A stretch of DNA of 64,000 nt from assembly GCF_003917135.1 (NCBI RefSeq), contig NZ_RPDI01000010.1, positions 3,794 through 67,793 of the forward strand, written 5' to 3'. Source of the DNA: Leucobacter chromiireducens. GTDB lineage: Bacteria; Actinomycetota; Actinomycetes; Actinomycetales; Microbacteriaceae. A program made the position numbers and the translations under genes. Below, piece by piece: positions 43,914 to 51,014 of this stretch. The notes beneath the pieces were generated by a model. It was not told the DNA's origin. It saw nothing but the letters and a program-made list of their open reading frames with translations, and ran no database searches. Within the stretch, counting starts at the first letter, position 1. Every line of letters begins with the position of its first letter.

Positions 43914-44885
43914 GTGAAAATCGTCTGCATCGACGGAGAACCCCAGTACGCCGACATCGTGCGACGGGATGTGATCGAACCCCTCCGCGCGGCGGGCCAC
44001 CAGCTCGACTGGTTCGAGGAGCGATTCGCCGACGAAGAGGCGACGATCGCGCGCGCCCAAGGCTACGACGCGGTGTACATCATCGCCGATCAGGGGCCAC
44101 TGCCCGAGCGCTTCCTCGCATCGGTGCCGAGCCTCAAGCTCGTCAGCTTCGTCGGCACGGGCGCGCACCGCTTCGTCAACGTTGCCGAGGCTGAGCGCCT
44201 GGGCATCACGGTGACCAACGTCCCCGACTTCGCGAGCCGCAGCGTCGCCGAGCACGCGATCGCGCTGATGTTCAGCGTCGCGCGCCGCGTTCCCGAGGGC
44301 GATCGGCTGGTCCGCGGCGGGGCCTGGGCAAAGAACCAGGGCCTCAAGCTGCGTGGGCGCACCCTCGGCGTGGTCGGCACCGGTGCGATCGGCCGCGAGG
44401 TGATCACCATGGGCGCGGCGCTCGGCATGGACGTCGTGTACTGGAATCGCACGGAGCGCCCCGAGCAGGAGGCCACGCTCCCCGGCCGGCGCGTCACGCT
44501 TCCCGAGCTCTTCGCGAGCAGCGACGTCGTGTCGCTGCACCTGACGCACACCCCGGAGACCGAGGGCCTCATCTCGGCGGAACTGCTCGGCTCGATGCCC
44601 CAGAACTCGGTGCTGATCAACACCGCACGGGACGAGATCGTCGACCGCTCAGCGCTGTTCGCGCTGCTCCGATCCGGCCACCTGTTCGGTGCGGGGATCG
44701 ACGTGTTCGAGAGCGAGCCGCCCGCGCTCGACACCCTTCCGCTGGACCTCGAGAACCTCGTACTCACGCCGCACATCGGGTTCCACACCGACGAAGCAGA
44801 CGAGGTGTTCGCGATCGCGGGTCGCAACATCATCGCCTTCGCGGAGGGCGCCCCGCAGAACGTCGTCAGCAGCACCGCACACTAA
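43914..44885 (+). CDS. D-2-hydroxyacid dehydrogenase (second copy in the cluster)
   Basis: A 323-residue NAD-dependent dehydrogenase. The nucleotide site is LGVVGTGAIGREVITMGAALG, the catalytic Arg is in VLINTARDEIVDRSAL, the Glu in DVFESEPPALD and the His in TPHIGFHT. It is of the same superfamily as the protein at 37196-38200 but clearly diverged (VPDFASRSVAEHAIALMFS against PDYGTEDVSDHAIAH). AAGGAAA precedes GTG 43914. A plausible task is reduction of a 2-oxo acid arising in the pathway; the substrate is unknown. Confidence 0.87.
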   Translation: MKIVCIDGEPQYADIVRRDVIEPLRAAGHQLDWFEERFADEEATIARAQGYDAVYIIADQGPLPERFLASVPSLKLVSFVGTGAHRFVNVAEAERLGITVTNVPDFASRSVAEHAIALMFSVARRVPEGDRLVRGGAWAKNQGLKLRGRTLGVVGTGAIGREVITMGAALGMDVVYWNRTERPEQEATLPGRRVTLPELFASSDVVSLHLTHTPETEGLISAELLGSMPQNSVLINTARDEIVDRSALFALLRSGHLFGAGIDVFESEPPALDTLPLDLENLVLTPHIGFHTDEADEVFAIAGRNIIAFAEGAPQNVVSSTAH

Positions 44886-44909
44886 CCCCGAAAGTAGCTC
44901 AAGATTTCC

Positions 44910-45734
44910 ATGGATATTCGCCACGCCACCCACCCCGACGAGCTCGCGCGCATGACCGACGACGAGTTGCGCGCGCGCTTCGTCATCGACAACCTGTTCG
45001 AGGCAGGACGCCTCAACGTGGTGTACAGCCACGAGGATCGCATGGTGCTCGGCGGCGCGACCCCCACCCCGGGATCCCCCCTCGCGCTCGAGAACTATGC
45101 CGCGCTTCGCGCCGAGTACTTCTGCGAGCGCCGCGAACTGGCGGTCACCGCGCTGAGCGGTGCCGGACGCGCGATCGTCGATGGCGTGAGCTACCCGCTC
45201 GTGAAGCTCGACGCGCTGTACATCGGCCGCGGCGCTCGCGAGATCTCGTTCGAGGCGGACGAGCCGGGCACGCGCTTCTTCCTCTCCTCCGCCGTGTCAC
45301 ACGTGGACTACCCCACCACGCTGATCCCCTCGGCCGAGGCGCTCACCACGGAAACCGGCGAGCACGAGCACGCCAACGAGCGCGTGGTGCGCAAGCACAT
45401 TCACGACGAGGGCGTGCGCAGCAGCCAGCTCGTGCTCGGCATCACGGCACCAAAGCCGGGCAACGTCTGGAACAGCATGCCACCGCACACGCACGACCGC
45501 CGCACCGAGGTGTACGTCTACTTCGACCTGCCCGAGCGCGAGCGCCTGTTCCACTTCATGGGCCTGCCCGGCCAGACGCGGCACGTTGTGCTGCAGGACG
45601 GCGACGTCGTGATCTCGCCGTCGTGGTCGATGCACTTCGGCGCTGGCACCTCGAACTACTCGTTCCTCTGGGTGATGGCGGGTGAGAACCAGTCGTTCGC
45701 CGACATGGACCACGTGGCCGTCGCGCAGATCTAG
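44910..45734 (+). CDS. kduI: 5-dehydro-4-deoxy-D-glucuronate isomerase
   Basis: A 274-residue KduI, converting 5-keto-4-deoxyuronate (from unsaturated uronates released by lyases) to 2,5-diketo-3-deoxygluconate, the KduD substrate. The double cupin is typical: VDGVSYPLVKLDALYIGRG in the N-terminal half and the zinc site in MPPHTHDRRTEVYVYFDLP with the HxH and Glu, then VLQDGDVVISPSWSMHFGAG with the last His. The gene starts at ATG 44910, 24 nt after the dehydrogenase stop, with only a weak GAAAG ribosome site. Its presence assigns the whole cluster to uronate catabolism. Confidence 0.92.
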   Translation: MDIRHATHPDELARMTDDELRARFVIDNLFEAGRLNVVYSHEDRMVLGGATPTPGSPLALENYAALRAEYFCERRELAVTALSGAGRAIVDGVSYPLVKLDALYIGRGAREISFEADEPGTRFFLSSAVSHVDYPTTLIPSAEALTTETGEHEHANERVVRKHIHDEGVRSSQLVLGITAPKPGNVWNSMPPHTHDRRTEVYVYFDLPERERLFHFMGLPGQTRHVVLQDGDVVISPSWSMHFGAGTSNYSFLWVMAGENQSFADMDHVAVAQI

Positions 45735-45741
45735 AGATTTC

Positions 45742-45807
45742 CGTCGTTCCTCGGAGCGACGCAACCTTGTGGCGATCCGCCACAAGCGGGGTCGGTCCAC
45801 GACCCCG
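45742..45807 (+). other. Three back-to-back hairpins between kduI and the cupin gene
   Basis: Stem 1 pairs 45742-45750 with 45753-45761 (one wobble); stem 2, CTTGTGGCG / CGCCACAAG, is perfect (45766-45774 and 45778-45786); stem 3, CGGGGTCG / CGACCCCG, is perfect (45787-45794 and 45800-45807). Stems 2 and 3 abut. They fill half of the 133-nt gap and end 60 nt before the cupin start. Confidence 0.7.
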
Positions 45808-45867
45808 ACGTGAATTGCTGGGCCGCAGGTGCGGCACCAGCGACACCCTGGCAAGAAGGAGTATGAG

Positions 45868-46197
45868 ATGAGCAAGGACGTTGATCTGATCGAACTCGGC
45901 AACACCTCCTGGGACGAGCAGCTTCCCGGGATCCAGCTGCGCACCGTGCCCGCCCCGGACGGAAGCGTGTGGAACCTCGTGAAGTACGCGCCGGGCGCGG
46001 TGCGCGACGATGTGTGGTGCACCAAGGGGCACCGCGGCTTCGTCTTCGACGGGGAGATGAGCTACGAGTATGAGGACGACGGGTCCTCGTTCTCGGTCCC
46101 CGCGGGGAACGGCTTCATCGTGAACCCGGGCCGCGCGCACCGCGGGCACAACTTCTCGGACGGCGAGGTCAGCTTCATGATGATCGACGACGCGTAG
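45868..46197 (+). CDS. Small cupin-domain protein
   Basis: A 109-residue single cupin. Motifs are WNLVKYAPGAVRDDVWCTKGHRGFVFDGEMSYEYEDD and FSVPAGNGFIVNPGRAHRGHN, with metal ligands His in KGHRGF and HRGH. AAGGAG lies before ATG 45868. It differs from the cupin at 39349-39714 in length and metal motif, so they are not recent duplicates. It is separated from kduI by a hairpin array, and the strong terminator at 46216-46254 closes the unit. Function is unknown; sugar-acid handling is inferred from position. Confidence 0.8.
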   Translation: MSKDVDLIELGNTSWDEQLPGIQLRTVPAPDGSVWNLVKYAPGAVRDDVWCTKGHRGFVFDGEMSYEYEDDGSSFSVPAGNGFIVNPGRAHRGHNFSDGEVSFMMIDDA

Positions 46198-46215
46198 TCA
46201 CGCTGCGGCGCACCA

Positions 46216-46254
46216 CACGGTGGCCCATCCCGCACCGCGGGGTGGGCCACCGTG
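46216..46254. terminator. Bidirectional terminator between cupin and TetR genes
   Basis: An 18-bp stem with one G-T wobble (46216-46233 and 46237-46254) and a 3-nt loop lies between the two convergent genes. On the plus strand it is followed by CGTTTC. Confidence 0.8.
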
Positions 46255-46281
46255 CGTTTCGCGTGGACCGGCCGGCTCGGG

Positions 46282-46860
46282 TTACCCCTCGATCGCTGCC
46301 AGCGCCGCGTCGAGGCTCGCCGCAGCCGAGGCCGGGTCGACGCGGACGAGCGCGAACGCCGAGACCAGCAGGCCGGTCACCACGGTGGCCAGTTGCTCAC
46401 GCCGCTGCGGATCACGGGGCACCGCCTGCGCCGCAAGGCCGCGCAGCATGGCCGCGTGGAGCTCGGCGCGGTAGTCCGTGATCACGCGCGAGACCTCCGG
46501 ATCTGCGCCCACCGGGCCGGCCGCCGTGTTGATGAGCAGACAGCCGGGCGCCGGAGCGCTGGCGTCGACGCGCGCGAAGGCGAGGCGAAGCCCGGCGAGA
46601 TAGTCGTGCAGGGCGCTGGGATCCACCGTCGCCGCCTGCAGCCCAGCCAGCCTCGGACGCACGATCTCGTCAAGGTAGCTCTCGACCGCCGCGTCGAAGA
46701 GCCCGCGCTTGGAGCCGAATGCCGCGTAGAGGCTCGAGCGACTGAGGCCGGTTGCCTCCTCCAGCTTGGGCACCGCGGCCGACTCGTAGCCGTCGCGCCA
46801 GAACACCGCGCGCGCCGCGCGCACCACTGCCGCACGATCGAAACTCGGGGTTCTTGCCAT
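46282..46860 (-). CDS. TetR/AcrR-family transcriptional regulator
   Basis: A 192-residue regulator with the TetR helix-turn-helix at about residues 10-50 (VVRAARAVFWRDGYESAAVP, LEEATGLSRSSLYAAFGSKRGLF in two helices) and a C-terminal domain resembling the TetR_C_16/YxaF group (APGCLLINTAAGP). GAGG lies 7 nt before ATG 46860; the earlier in-frame start at 46884 falls inside the likely operator. It diverges from the DUF1304-CurA operon and probably represses it through the palindrome at 46884-46901. Confidence 0.88.
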   Translation of the reverse strand: MARTPSFDRAAVVRAARAVFWRDGYESAAVPKLEEATGLSRSSLYAAFGSKRGLFDAAVESYLDEIVRPRLAGLQAATVDPSALHDYLAGLRLAFARVDASAPAPGCLLINTAAGPVGADPEVSRVITDYRAELHAAMLRGLAAQAVPRDPQRREQLATVVTGLLVSAFALVRVDPASAAASLDAALAAIEG

Positions 46861-46883
46861 GGCGCCTCTTTCCAGAATGGTCA

Positions 46884-46901
46884 TTCCAGTATATATTGGA
46901 A
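46884..46901. promoter_or_regulatory. Probable TetR operator
   Basis: TTCCAGTATATATTGGAA is a near-perfect 18-bp palindrome in the 95-bp divergent spacer between the TetR gene and the DUF1304 gene. It stands out as AT-rich in this GC-rich stretch. Confidence 0.65.
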
Positions 46902-46955
46902 CGATCGTTACGGAATAGCTCGAGCGCGAGCTCGCATCACCGAAGGAACCACACC

Positions 46956-47342
46956 ATGCTCATCACCGGACTCGTGCTCGCGGGCGCCGCCGCCCTCCTG
47001 CACATCTTCATCTTCTACCTCGAGTCCATCGCGTGGACGTCGCCCCGCGCACGCGCGGTCTTCGGCACCACGGAGGGAGAGGCGCACGCCACCCGCGAGC
47101 TCGCGTTCAACCAGGGCTTCTACAACCTCTTCCTCGCCACCGCCGCGCTGCTCGGCATCCTGCTCACCGCGCTGGGACAGCAGGCAGTTGGCCTCACCCT
47201 CGTCTTCGTGGGGGTCGGATCGATGCTCGCCGCCGCACTCGTGCTCGCGCTGTCCAGCGCGGACAAGCGCGGTGCGGCGCTCAAGCAGGGCGCGTTTCCG
47301 CTGCTCAGCGTCGCCGCGCTCGCGCTGAGCCTCGCGTTCTAG
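46956..47342 (+). CDS. DUF1304 integral membrane protein
   Basis: A 128-residue protein with four predicted helices (about 2-22, 50-72, 75-97, 108-127). DUF1304 marks are LLHIFIFYLESIAWT, then RELAFNQGFYNLFLA with the conserved NQG-YN. AAGGAA precedes ATG 46956. It is followed 59 nt later by a CurA-type reductase gene; the short gap has a repeated CCGCATCACCGCACC motif. The family has no established activity; the neighbouring regulator suggests induction by a small hydrophobic compound. Confidence 0.85.
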   Translation: MLITGLVLAGAAALLHIFIFYLESIAWTSPRARAVFGTTEGEAHATRELAFNQGFYNLFLATAALLGILLTALGQQAVGLTLVFVGVGSMLAAALVLALSSADKRGAALKQGAFPLLSVAALALSLAF

Positions 47343-47401
47343 ACCCCACCGCATCACCGCACCGCCGCATCACCGCACCACGCCAGAAAGGCCAGCACCC
47401 C

Positions 47402-48424
47402 ATGACCGCAGCAGCACGCACCCAGATCCAGCTCGTCTCACGCCCCGCGGGGTGGCCAAGCGCGGAGAACTTCCGCACCGTCACCGACACGCTGCCGGAG
47501 CTTGCCCCCGGCCAGATCCGCGTGCAGAACGAGTTCATCTCCGTCGATCCCTACATGCGCGGCCGCATGAACGACGTCCGCAGCTACGTCGCGCCCTACG
47601 CGCTCGGCGACACCATCTCCGGCGGGGCCGTCGGCCGCGTCATTGCGTCCACCGTTGCGGACTTCCCCGTCGGTGCCGTCGTGCTCCACCAGCACGGCTG
47701 GAGCGACATCGCGCAGGACGACGCCGCGACGTTCCGGGTGATCCCCGAGCTGCCCGGGGTGCCGCTGTCCCTCAACCTGCACGTGCTCGGCATGACCGGG
47801 CTCACCGCCTACGTCGGTCTCACCAAGATCGCCGAGATGCGGGAGGGGGACACCGTCTTCATCTCCGGCGCGGCTGGCGCGGTCGGCACCGCGGCCGGTC
47901 AGATCGCGAAGCTGCTGGGCGCGAAGCGTGTTATCGGCTCGGCCGGCTCCGACGAGAAGGTCGCACTGCTCACCTCGAAGTACGGCTACGACGCGGCGTT
48001 CAACTACAAGAGCGGAGACGTGCGCGAGCTGCTCGCCGAGGCCGCCCCGGACGGCATCGACGTATTCTTCGACAACGTGGGCGGCAGCCACTTGGAGGCC
48101 GCGCTCGACGCCTTCGCCGACGGCGGCCGCGCGGCGCTGTGCGGTGCGATCGAGAGCTACAACACGACGGCGAAGCCGGTCGGGCCCGACAACATGGCGA
48201 ACCTCATCACCCGCGCGCTCACGCTGCGCGGCTTCACCATTGGCGCGCACTGGCACCATGCACCGGAGTTCCAGGCCCGCATGAGCGAGTGGTTCGCCGC
48301 GGGCAGCATCGCGTACGACGAGACGGTGGTCGACGGCATCGAGCACACGGTCGACGCGTTCCTCGACATGATGCGCGGCGCGAACACGGGCAAGATGCTG
48401 GTGCGGATCGCGCCGGCGGCCTAG
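47402..48424 (+). CDS. NADP-dependent oxidoreductase, CurA / leukotriene B4 dehydrogenase type (MDR)
   Basis: A 340-residue zinc-independent medium-chain reductase. The signature SVDPYMRGRMND near residue 50, the nucleotide motif VFISGAAGAVGTAAGQIAKLLGAKRVIGSAGS and the GIDVFFDNVGGSHLEAAL stretch identify the group, which reduces activated double bonds of enals and enones with NADPH. GAAAGG precedes ATG 47402. Together with the DUF1304 protein and divergent TetR regulator it forms a likely inducible detoxification locus. Confidence 0.9.
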   Translation: MTAAARTQIQLVSRPAGWPSAENFRTVTDTLPELAPGQIRVQNEFISVDPYMRGRMNDVRSYVAPYALGDTISGGAVGRVIASTVADFPVGAVVLHQHGWSDIAQDDAATFRVIPELPGVPLSLNLHVLGMTGLTAYVGLTKIAEMREGDTVFISGAAGAVGTAAGQIAKLLGAKRVIGSAGSDEKVALLTSKYGYDAAFNYKSGDVRELLAEAAPDGIDVFFDNVGGSHLEAALDAFADGGRAALCGAIESYNTTAKPVGPDNMANLITRALTLRGFTIGAHWHHAPEFQARMSEWFAAGSIAYDETVVDGIEHTVDAFLDMMRGANTGKMLVRIAPAA

Positions 48425-48469
48425 GGGCGGCAGGGGTGGGGGCGCTCCCCCACCCCGCGCGGCCATCGG

Positions 48470-48796
48470 CTAGTTCGCGCCCTCCACCGCGCGCTCCAGC
48501 CGCTCCAGCTTCCCGTCGAGCTCGCCCGCGAAGCCCGGGCGAATGTCGGCCTTCATCACGAGCGAGACGCGCGAGCCGAACGGCAGCACCGCCTCGGTGG
48601 CGCGCTTCACGACGTCGAACACCTCGTCCCACTCGCCCTCGATCTCGGTGAACATGGAGGAGGTGCGGTGCGGCAGCCCGGAGTCACGCACCACCCGGAT
48701 CGCGGCGGCCACAGCCTCGGAGACGGAGCCCGTCTCGCTCATGGCTGGGCCGGCCGGGCCCACACCGCTCGGGGCGACAGAGAACGCGAGAATCAT
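48470..48796 (-). CDS. MTH1187-family thiamine-binding protein
   Basis: A 108-residue ferredoxin-like protein of the MTH1187/YkoF group. The N-terminal LAFSVAPSGVG, then VSEAVAAAIRVVRDSGLPHRTSSMFTEIEGEWDEVF contain the family's TxxEG core, and the C-terminus KADIRPGFAGELDGKLERLE closes the fold. Members bind thiamine or related compounds and assemble as tetramers. AAAGGA precedes ATG 48796. No thiamine biosynthesis or transport gene is adjacent, and the MFS gene upstream on the same strand is separated by 51 nt, so cotranscription is possible. Confidence 0.87.
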   Translation of the reverse strand: MILAFSVAPSGVGPAGPAMSETGSVSEAVAAAIRVVRDSGLPHRTSSMFTEIEGEWDEVFDVVKRATEAVLPFGSRVSLVMKADIRPGFAGELDGKLERLERAVEGAN

Positions 48797-48847
48797 GCTG
48801 AGTCCTTTCGAAGCGATGGGGCGAGTCCGCGGCGCGGGGCCCTACGA

Positions 48848-50356
48848 CTAGTCTGCCTCCACGACGCGCACCGGGCCCGAGCGGGCCGGGCGGGGGCCGA
48901 AGAACACCGCGATCACGGCGCCGACGAGGATCACGCCGAGCGGCAGCATGAGCGACTGCGTCATCGCCTGGCTGAACGCCTCGCGCGCCGGCTCGGGCAG
49001 CTGGGCGAGCCCACCCCCGGCCTCGCCGCCCATCGAGTGCGCGGCGCCCTGCTCGCCGAGCAGCGCAGACAGCCGGGATTCCATGAGCACCGCCATCGCA
49101 GCGGAGCCGAGCACGGCGCCCACCTGACGGCTCGTGTTGTACACCCCGGATCCGGCACCCGCGAGGCGCGGGTCGAGCCCGAACGTGGTGATCGAGGAGA
49201 GCGGGCCCCACATGAACGCGTTGCCAGCCCCGAGGATCGCGCTCGGGATCAGGAACATGAGGATCGGCGTCTCCGGCTTCAACAGGAGCGCGAAGCCGAG
49301 CACACCGATACCGACGAGCAGCAGCCCGATCACGGGGATGCGGCGGGGGTCGCCGCGGTCGATGAGCACCCCGACGGGGCGCGCGAGCGCGATCGAGAGT
49401 ACGGCCATCGGGATCAGGAGCAGCGCCGACTGCGTGGGCGTGAGCCCCATCACGAGCTGCAGGAAGAACATGAGCGGCAGGTTCATGCTGGTGATGCTGA
49501 AGCCGACCATCACGATCGCCGCGGAGCCAACCGAGAAGTTGCGGTCGCGGAAGATCTGTAGCGGGATCAGGGGTTCGCCGCGCTGCACGCGCTGCCAGAC
49601 CACGAACAGGGCAAGGATCACGACGCCCGCGATGATGAGGCCCCAGACGCTGATCGGTCCCCAGATCGTGCCCCACTCGTAGCTCCGCCCCTCCTGGATC
49701 CCGAACACCAGCAGGAACATGCCGAGCGCGCTGAGAATCACGCCGACCCAGTCGAAGCGGTGCGCGTTAGTGGGCAGCTTCGGCACGAAGCGCAGCGCAA
49801 GCACGAACGCGATCACACCGACGGGCACGTTGATGAAGAAGATCCACTCCCAGCCCCAGGCGTCGAGCAGGAAACCGCCGAGGATCGGGCCGACGAGCGT
49901 GGCGACACCTGCGGTGACGCCCCACACAGCCATGGCGGATCCGCGCTCGCGCGGCGCGAAGATGCGCGTGATCACGGCCATCGTCTGCGGGGTCATGAGC
50001 GCAGCGCCGAGGCCCTGGAACACCCGCGCGAGAATGAGCATCTCGATGCTGTGCGCGAGCCCGCACGCGAGCGAGGAGAGCGTGAACACGGCGAGGCCGG
50101 AGAGGTAGATGCGGCGCGTGCCGAAGCGGTCACCCAGGCGGCCGGTGATGAGCAGCGGCACCGCGTACGCGAGCAGGTACGCGCTCGTGGCCCACAGCGT
50201 CGCCACCATCGTGGTCTCGAGGCTCTGCATGATCGACGGGTTCGCGACGGACACGATCGTCGTGTCCACCAGGATCATGAAGAAGCCCAGCACCATGGAC
50301 CAGAGTGCGGCCCAGGGGCGGATGGTGGTGTGCTGTGCTGGCTGCTCGGAGTTCAC
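48848..50356 (-). CDS. MFS exporter, DHA2 (EmrB/QacA) family
   Basis: A 502-residue drug:H+ antiporter with 14 predicted helices. Motif A is GRLGDRFGTRRIYLSG, motif C is GVTAGVATLVGPILGGFLLD, and LDTTIV-like motif D1 appears as LVDTTIVSVANPSI in helix 1. The tail after helix 14 is short. GTG 50356 is chosen since TAGGCT ends exactly 6 nt before it and no ribosome site exists; the GTG at 50362 overlaps that gap. Probable role: export of hydrophobic or cationic toxic compounds. Confidence 0.88.
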   Translation of the reverse strand: MNSEQPAQHTTIRPWAALWSMVLGFFMILVDTTIVSVANPSIMQSLETTMVATLWATSAYLLAYAVPLLITGRLGDRFGTRRIYLSGLAVFTLSSLACGLAHSIEMLILARVFQGLGAALMTPQTMAVITRIFAPRERGSAMAVWGVTAGVATLVGPILGGFLLDAWGWEWIFFINVPVGVIAFVLALRFVPKLPTNAHRFDWVGVILSALGMFLLVFGIQEGRSYEWGTIWGPISVWGLIIAGVVILALFVVWQRVQRGEPLIPLQIFRDRNFSVGSAAIVMVGFSITSMNLPLMFFLQLVMGLTPTQSALLLIPMAVLSIALARPVGVLIDRGDPRRIPVIGLLLVGIGVLGFALLLKPETPILMFLIPSAILGAGNAFMWGPLSSITTFGLDPRLAGAGSGVYNTSRQVGAVLGSAAMAVLMESRLSALLGEQGAAHSMGGEAGGGLAQLPEPAREAFSQAMTQSLMLPLGVILVGAVIAVFFGPRPARSGPVRVVEAD

Positions 50357-50362
50357 CCGCAC

Positions 50363-50368
50363 AGCCTA
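50363..50368 (-). promoter_or_regulatory. -10 box TAGGCT for leaderless MFS exporter transcript
   Basis: TAGGCT, GTGCGG and GTG 50356 follow each other on the minus strand. The same hexamer precedes the D,D-carboxypeptidase gene. Confidence 0.45.
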
Positions 50369-50399
50369 CTCCCGACCTCCGACAGGGGCGGGATCCGGG

Positions 50400-50804
50400 C
50401 TACCGACCGGGGAGCGCGCCTGGTCCGAACGCGTCGGGGAGCAGTTCGTCGATCGTGCGCTCGCCGTGCGCGGTCGCGAGCCGCATGCCGGGGGCGGCCG
50501 CCTCGTGCAGGAGCTGTCGGCACCGCCCGCATGGCGTGAGCAGGGTGTTTGCCCCGTCCACGCACACGAACGCGCGGAGCTGCCCGCCGCCGCCCAGGTG
50601 CAGCGCGCCGAGCATGGTGCACTCGGCGCAGAGCGTGAGCCCGTAGCTCGCGTTCTCCACATTGCAGCCGGTGATGATGCGCCCGTCCGTCACGAGGGCG
50701 GCGCAGCCGACGGCGAGCCCCGAGTACGGTGCGTACGAGTGCTCGGTTGCGGCGAGCGCTGCCGCGCGCAGGGCATCCCAGTCGATCACAGCTGCGTCAG
50801 TCAT
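50400..50804 (-). CDS. cdd: Cytidine deaminase
   Basis: A 134-residue zinc enzyme, the length of the homotetrameric cytidine deaminases, converting cytidine and deoxycytidine to uridine forms in pyrimidine salvage. The N-terminal SYAPYSGLAVGCA, GCNVENASYGLTLCAE (catalytic Glu after the first zinc Cys), and TPCGRCRQ (two zinc Cys) are intact. The tail ERTIDELLPDAFGP is typical. ATG 50804 has TACGCT 6 nt upstream, with GGAGCC between, so a leaderless start is likely. It lies 43 nt before the MFS exporter on the same strand. Confidence 0.95.
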   Translation of the reverse strand: MTDAAVIDWDALRAAALAATEHSYAPYSGLAVGCAALVTDGRIITGCNVENASYGLTLCAECTMLGALHLGGGGQLRAFVCVDGANTLLTPCGRCRQLLHEAAAPGMRLATAHGERTIDELLPDAFGPGALPGR

Positions 50805-50810
50805 GGCTCC

Positions 50811-50816
50811 AGCGTA
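50811..50816 (-). promoter_or_regulatory. -10 box TACGCT for leaderless cdd transcript
   Basis: TACGCT is followed by GGAGCC and ATG 50804 on the minus strand, a 6-nt gap. The -35 region has no clear match. Confidence 0.45.
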
Positions 50817-50890
50817 GGCGCTGCGCGCGGCGCTCGCCCGTGATCCGGCACGGCCCCGATCCCGCACCCCGGGCTCCCCACGGCACACAC

Positions 50891-50969
50891 AAACCAGACG
50901 GAGAAATTGGAGCGCTCGGCCGGAAGCGCGGCAAAACCTCCGCTTTTCCGAATTTCTCCGCCTGGATCG
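50891..50969. repeat. 79-bp intergenic palindromic repeat, family B copy 1
   Basis: The element starts AAACC and ends GGATCG. It contains the inverted repeat CGGAGAAATT (50899-50908) / AATTTCTCCG (50951-50960). A second element at 55357-55435 aligns without gaps, 55 of 79 positions by my count. It lies upstream of cdd in the 210-bp gap; the rest of the gap has no gene. Confidence 0.75.
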
Positions 50970-50983
50970 GTGGTTCAGTAGGT

Positions 50984-51003
50984 GGCTGGCTGGCTGGCTG
51001 GCT
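50984..51003. repeat. Five tandem GGCT tetranucleotides
   Basis: A perfect 20-bp microsatellite directly upstream (on the plus strand) of the ABC permease stop. It is non-coding and could vary in length between strains. Confidence 0.8.
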
Positions 51004-51014
51004 GGGTCACCCCC

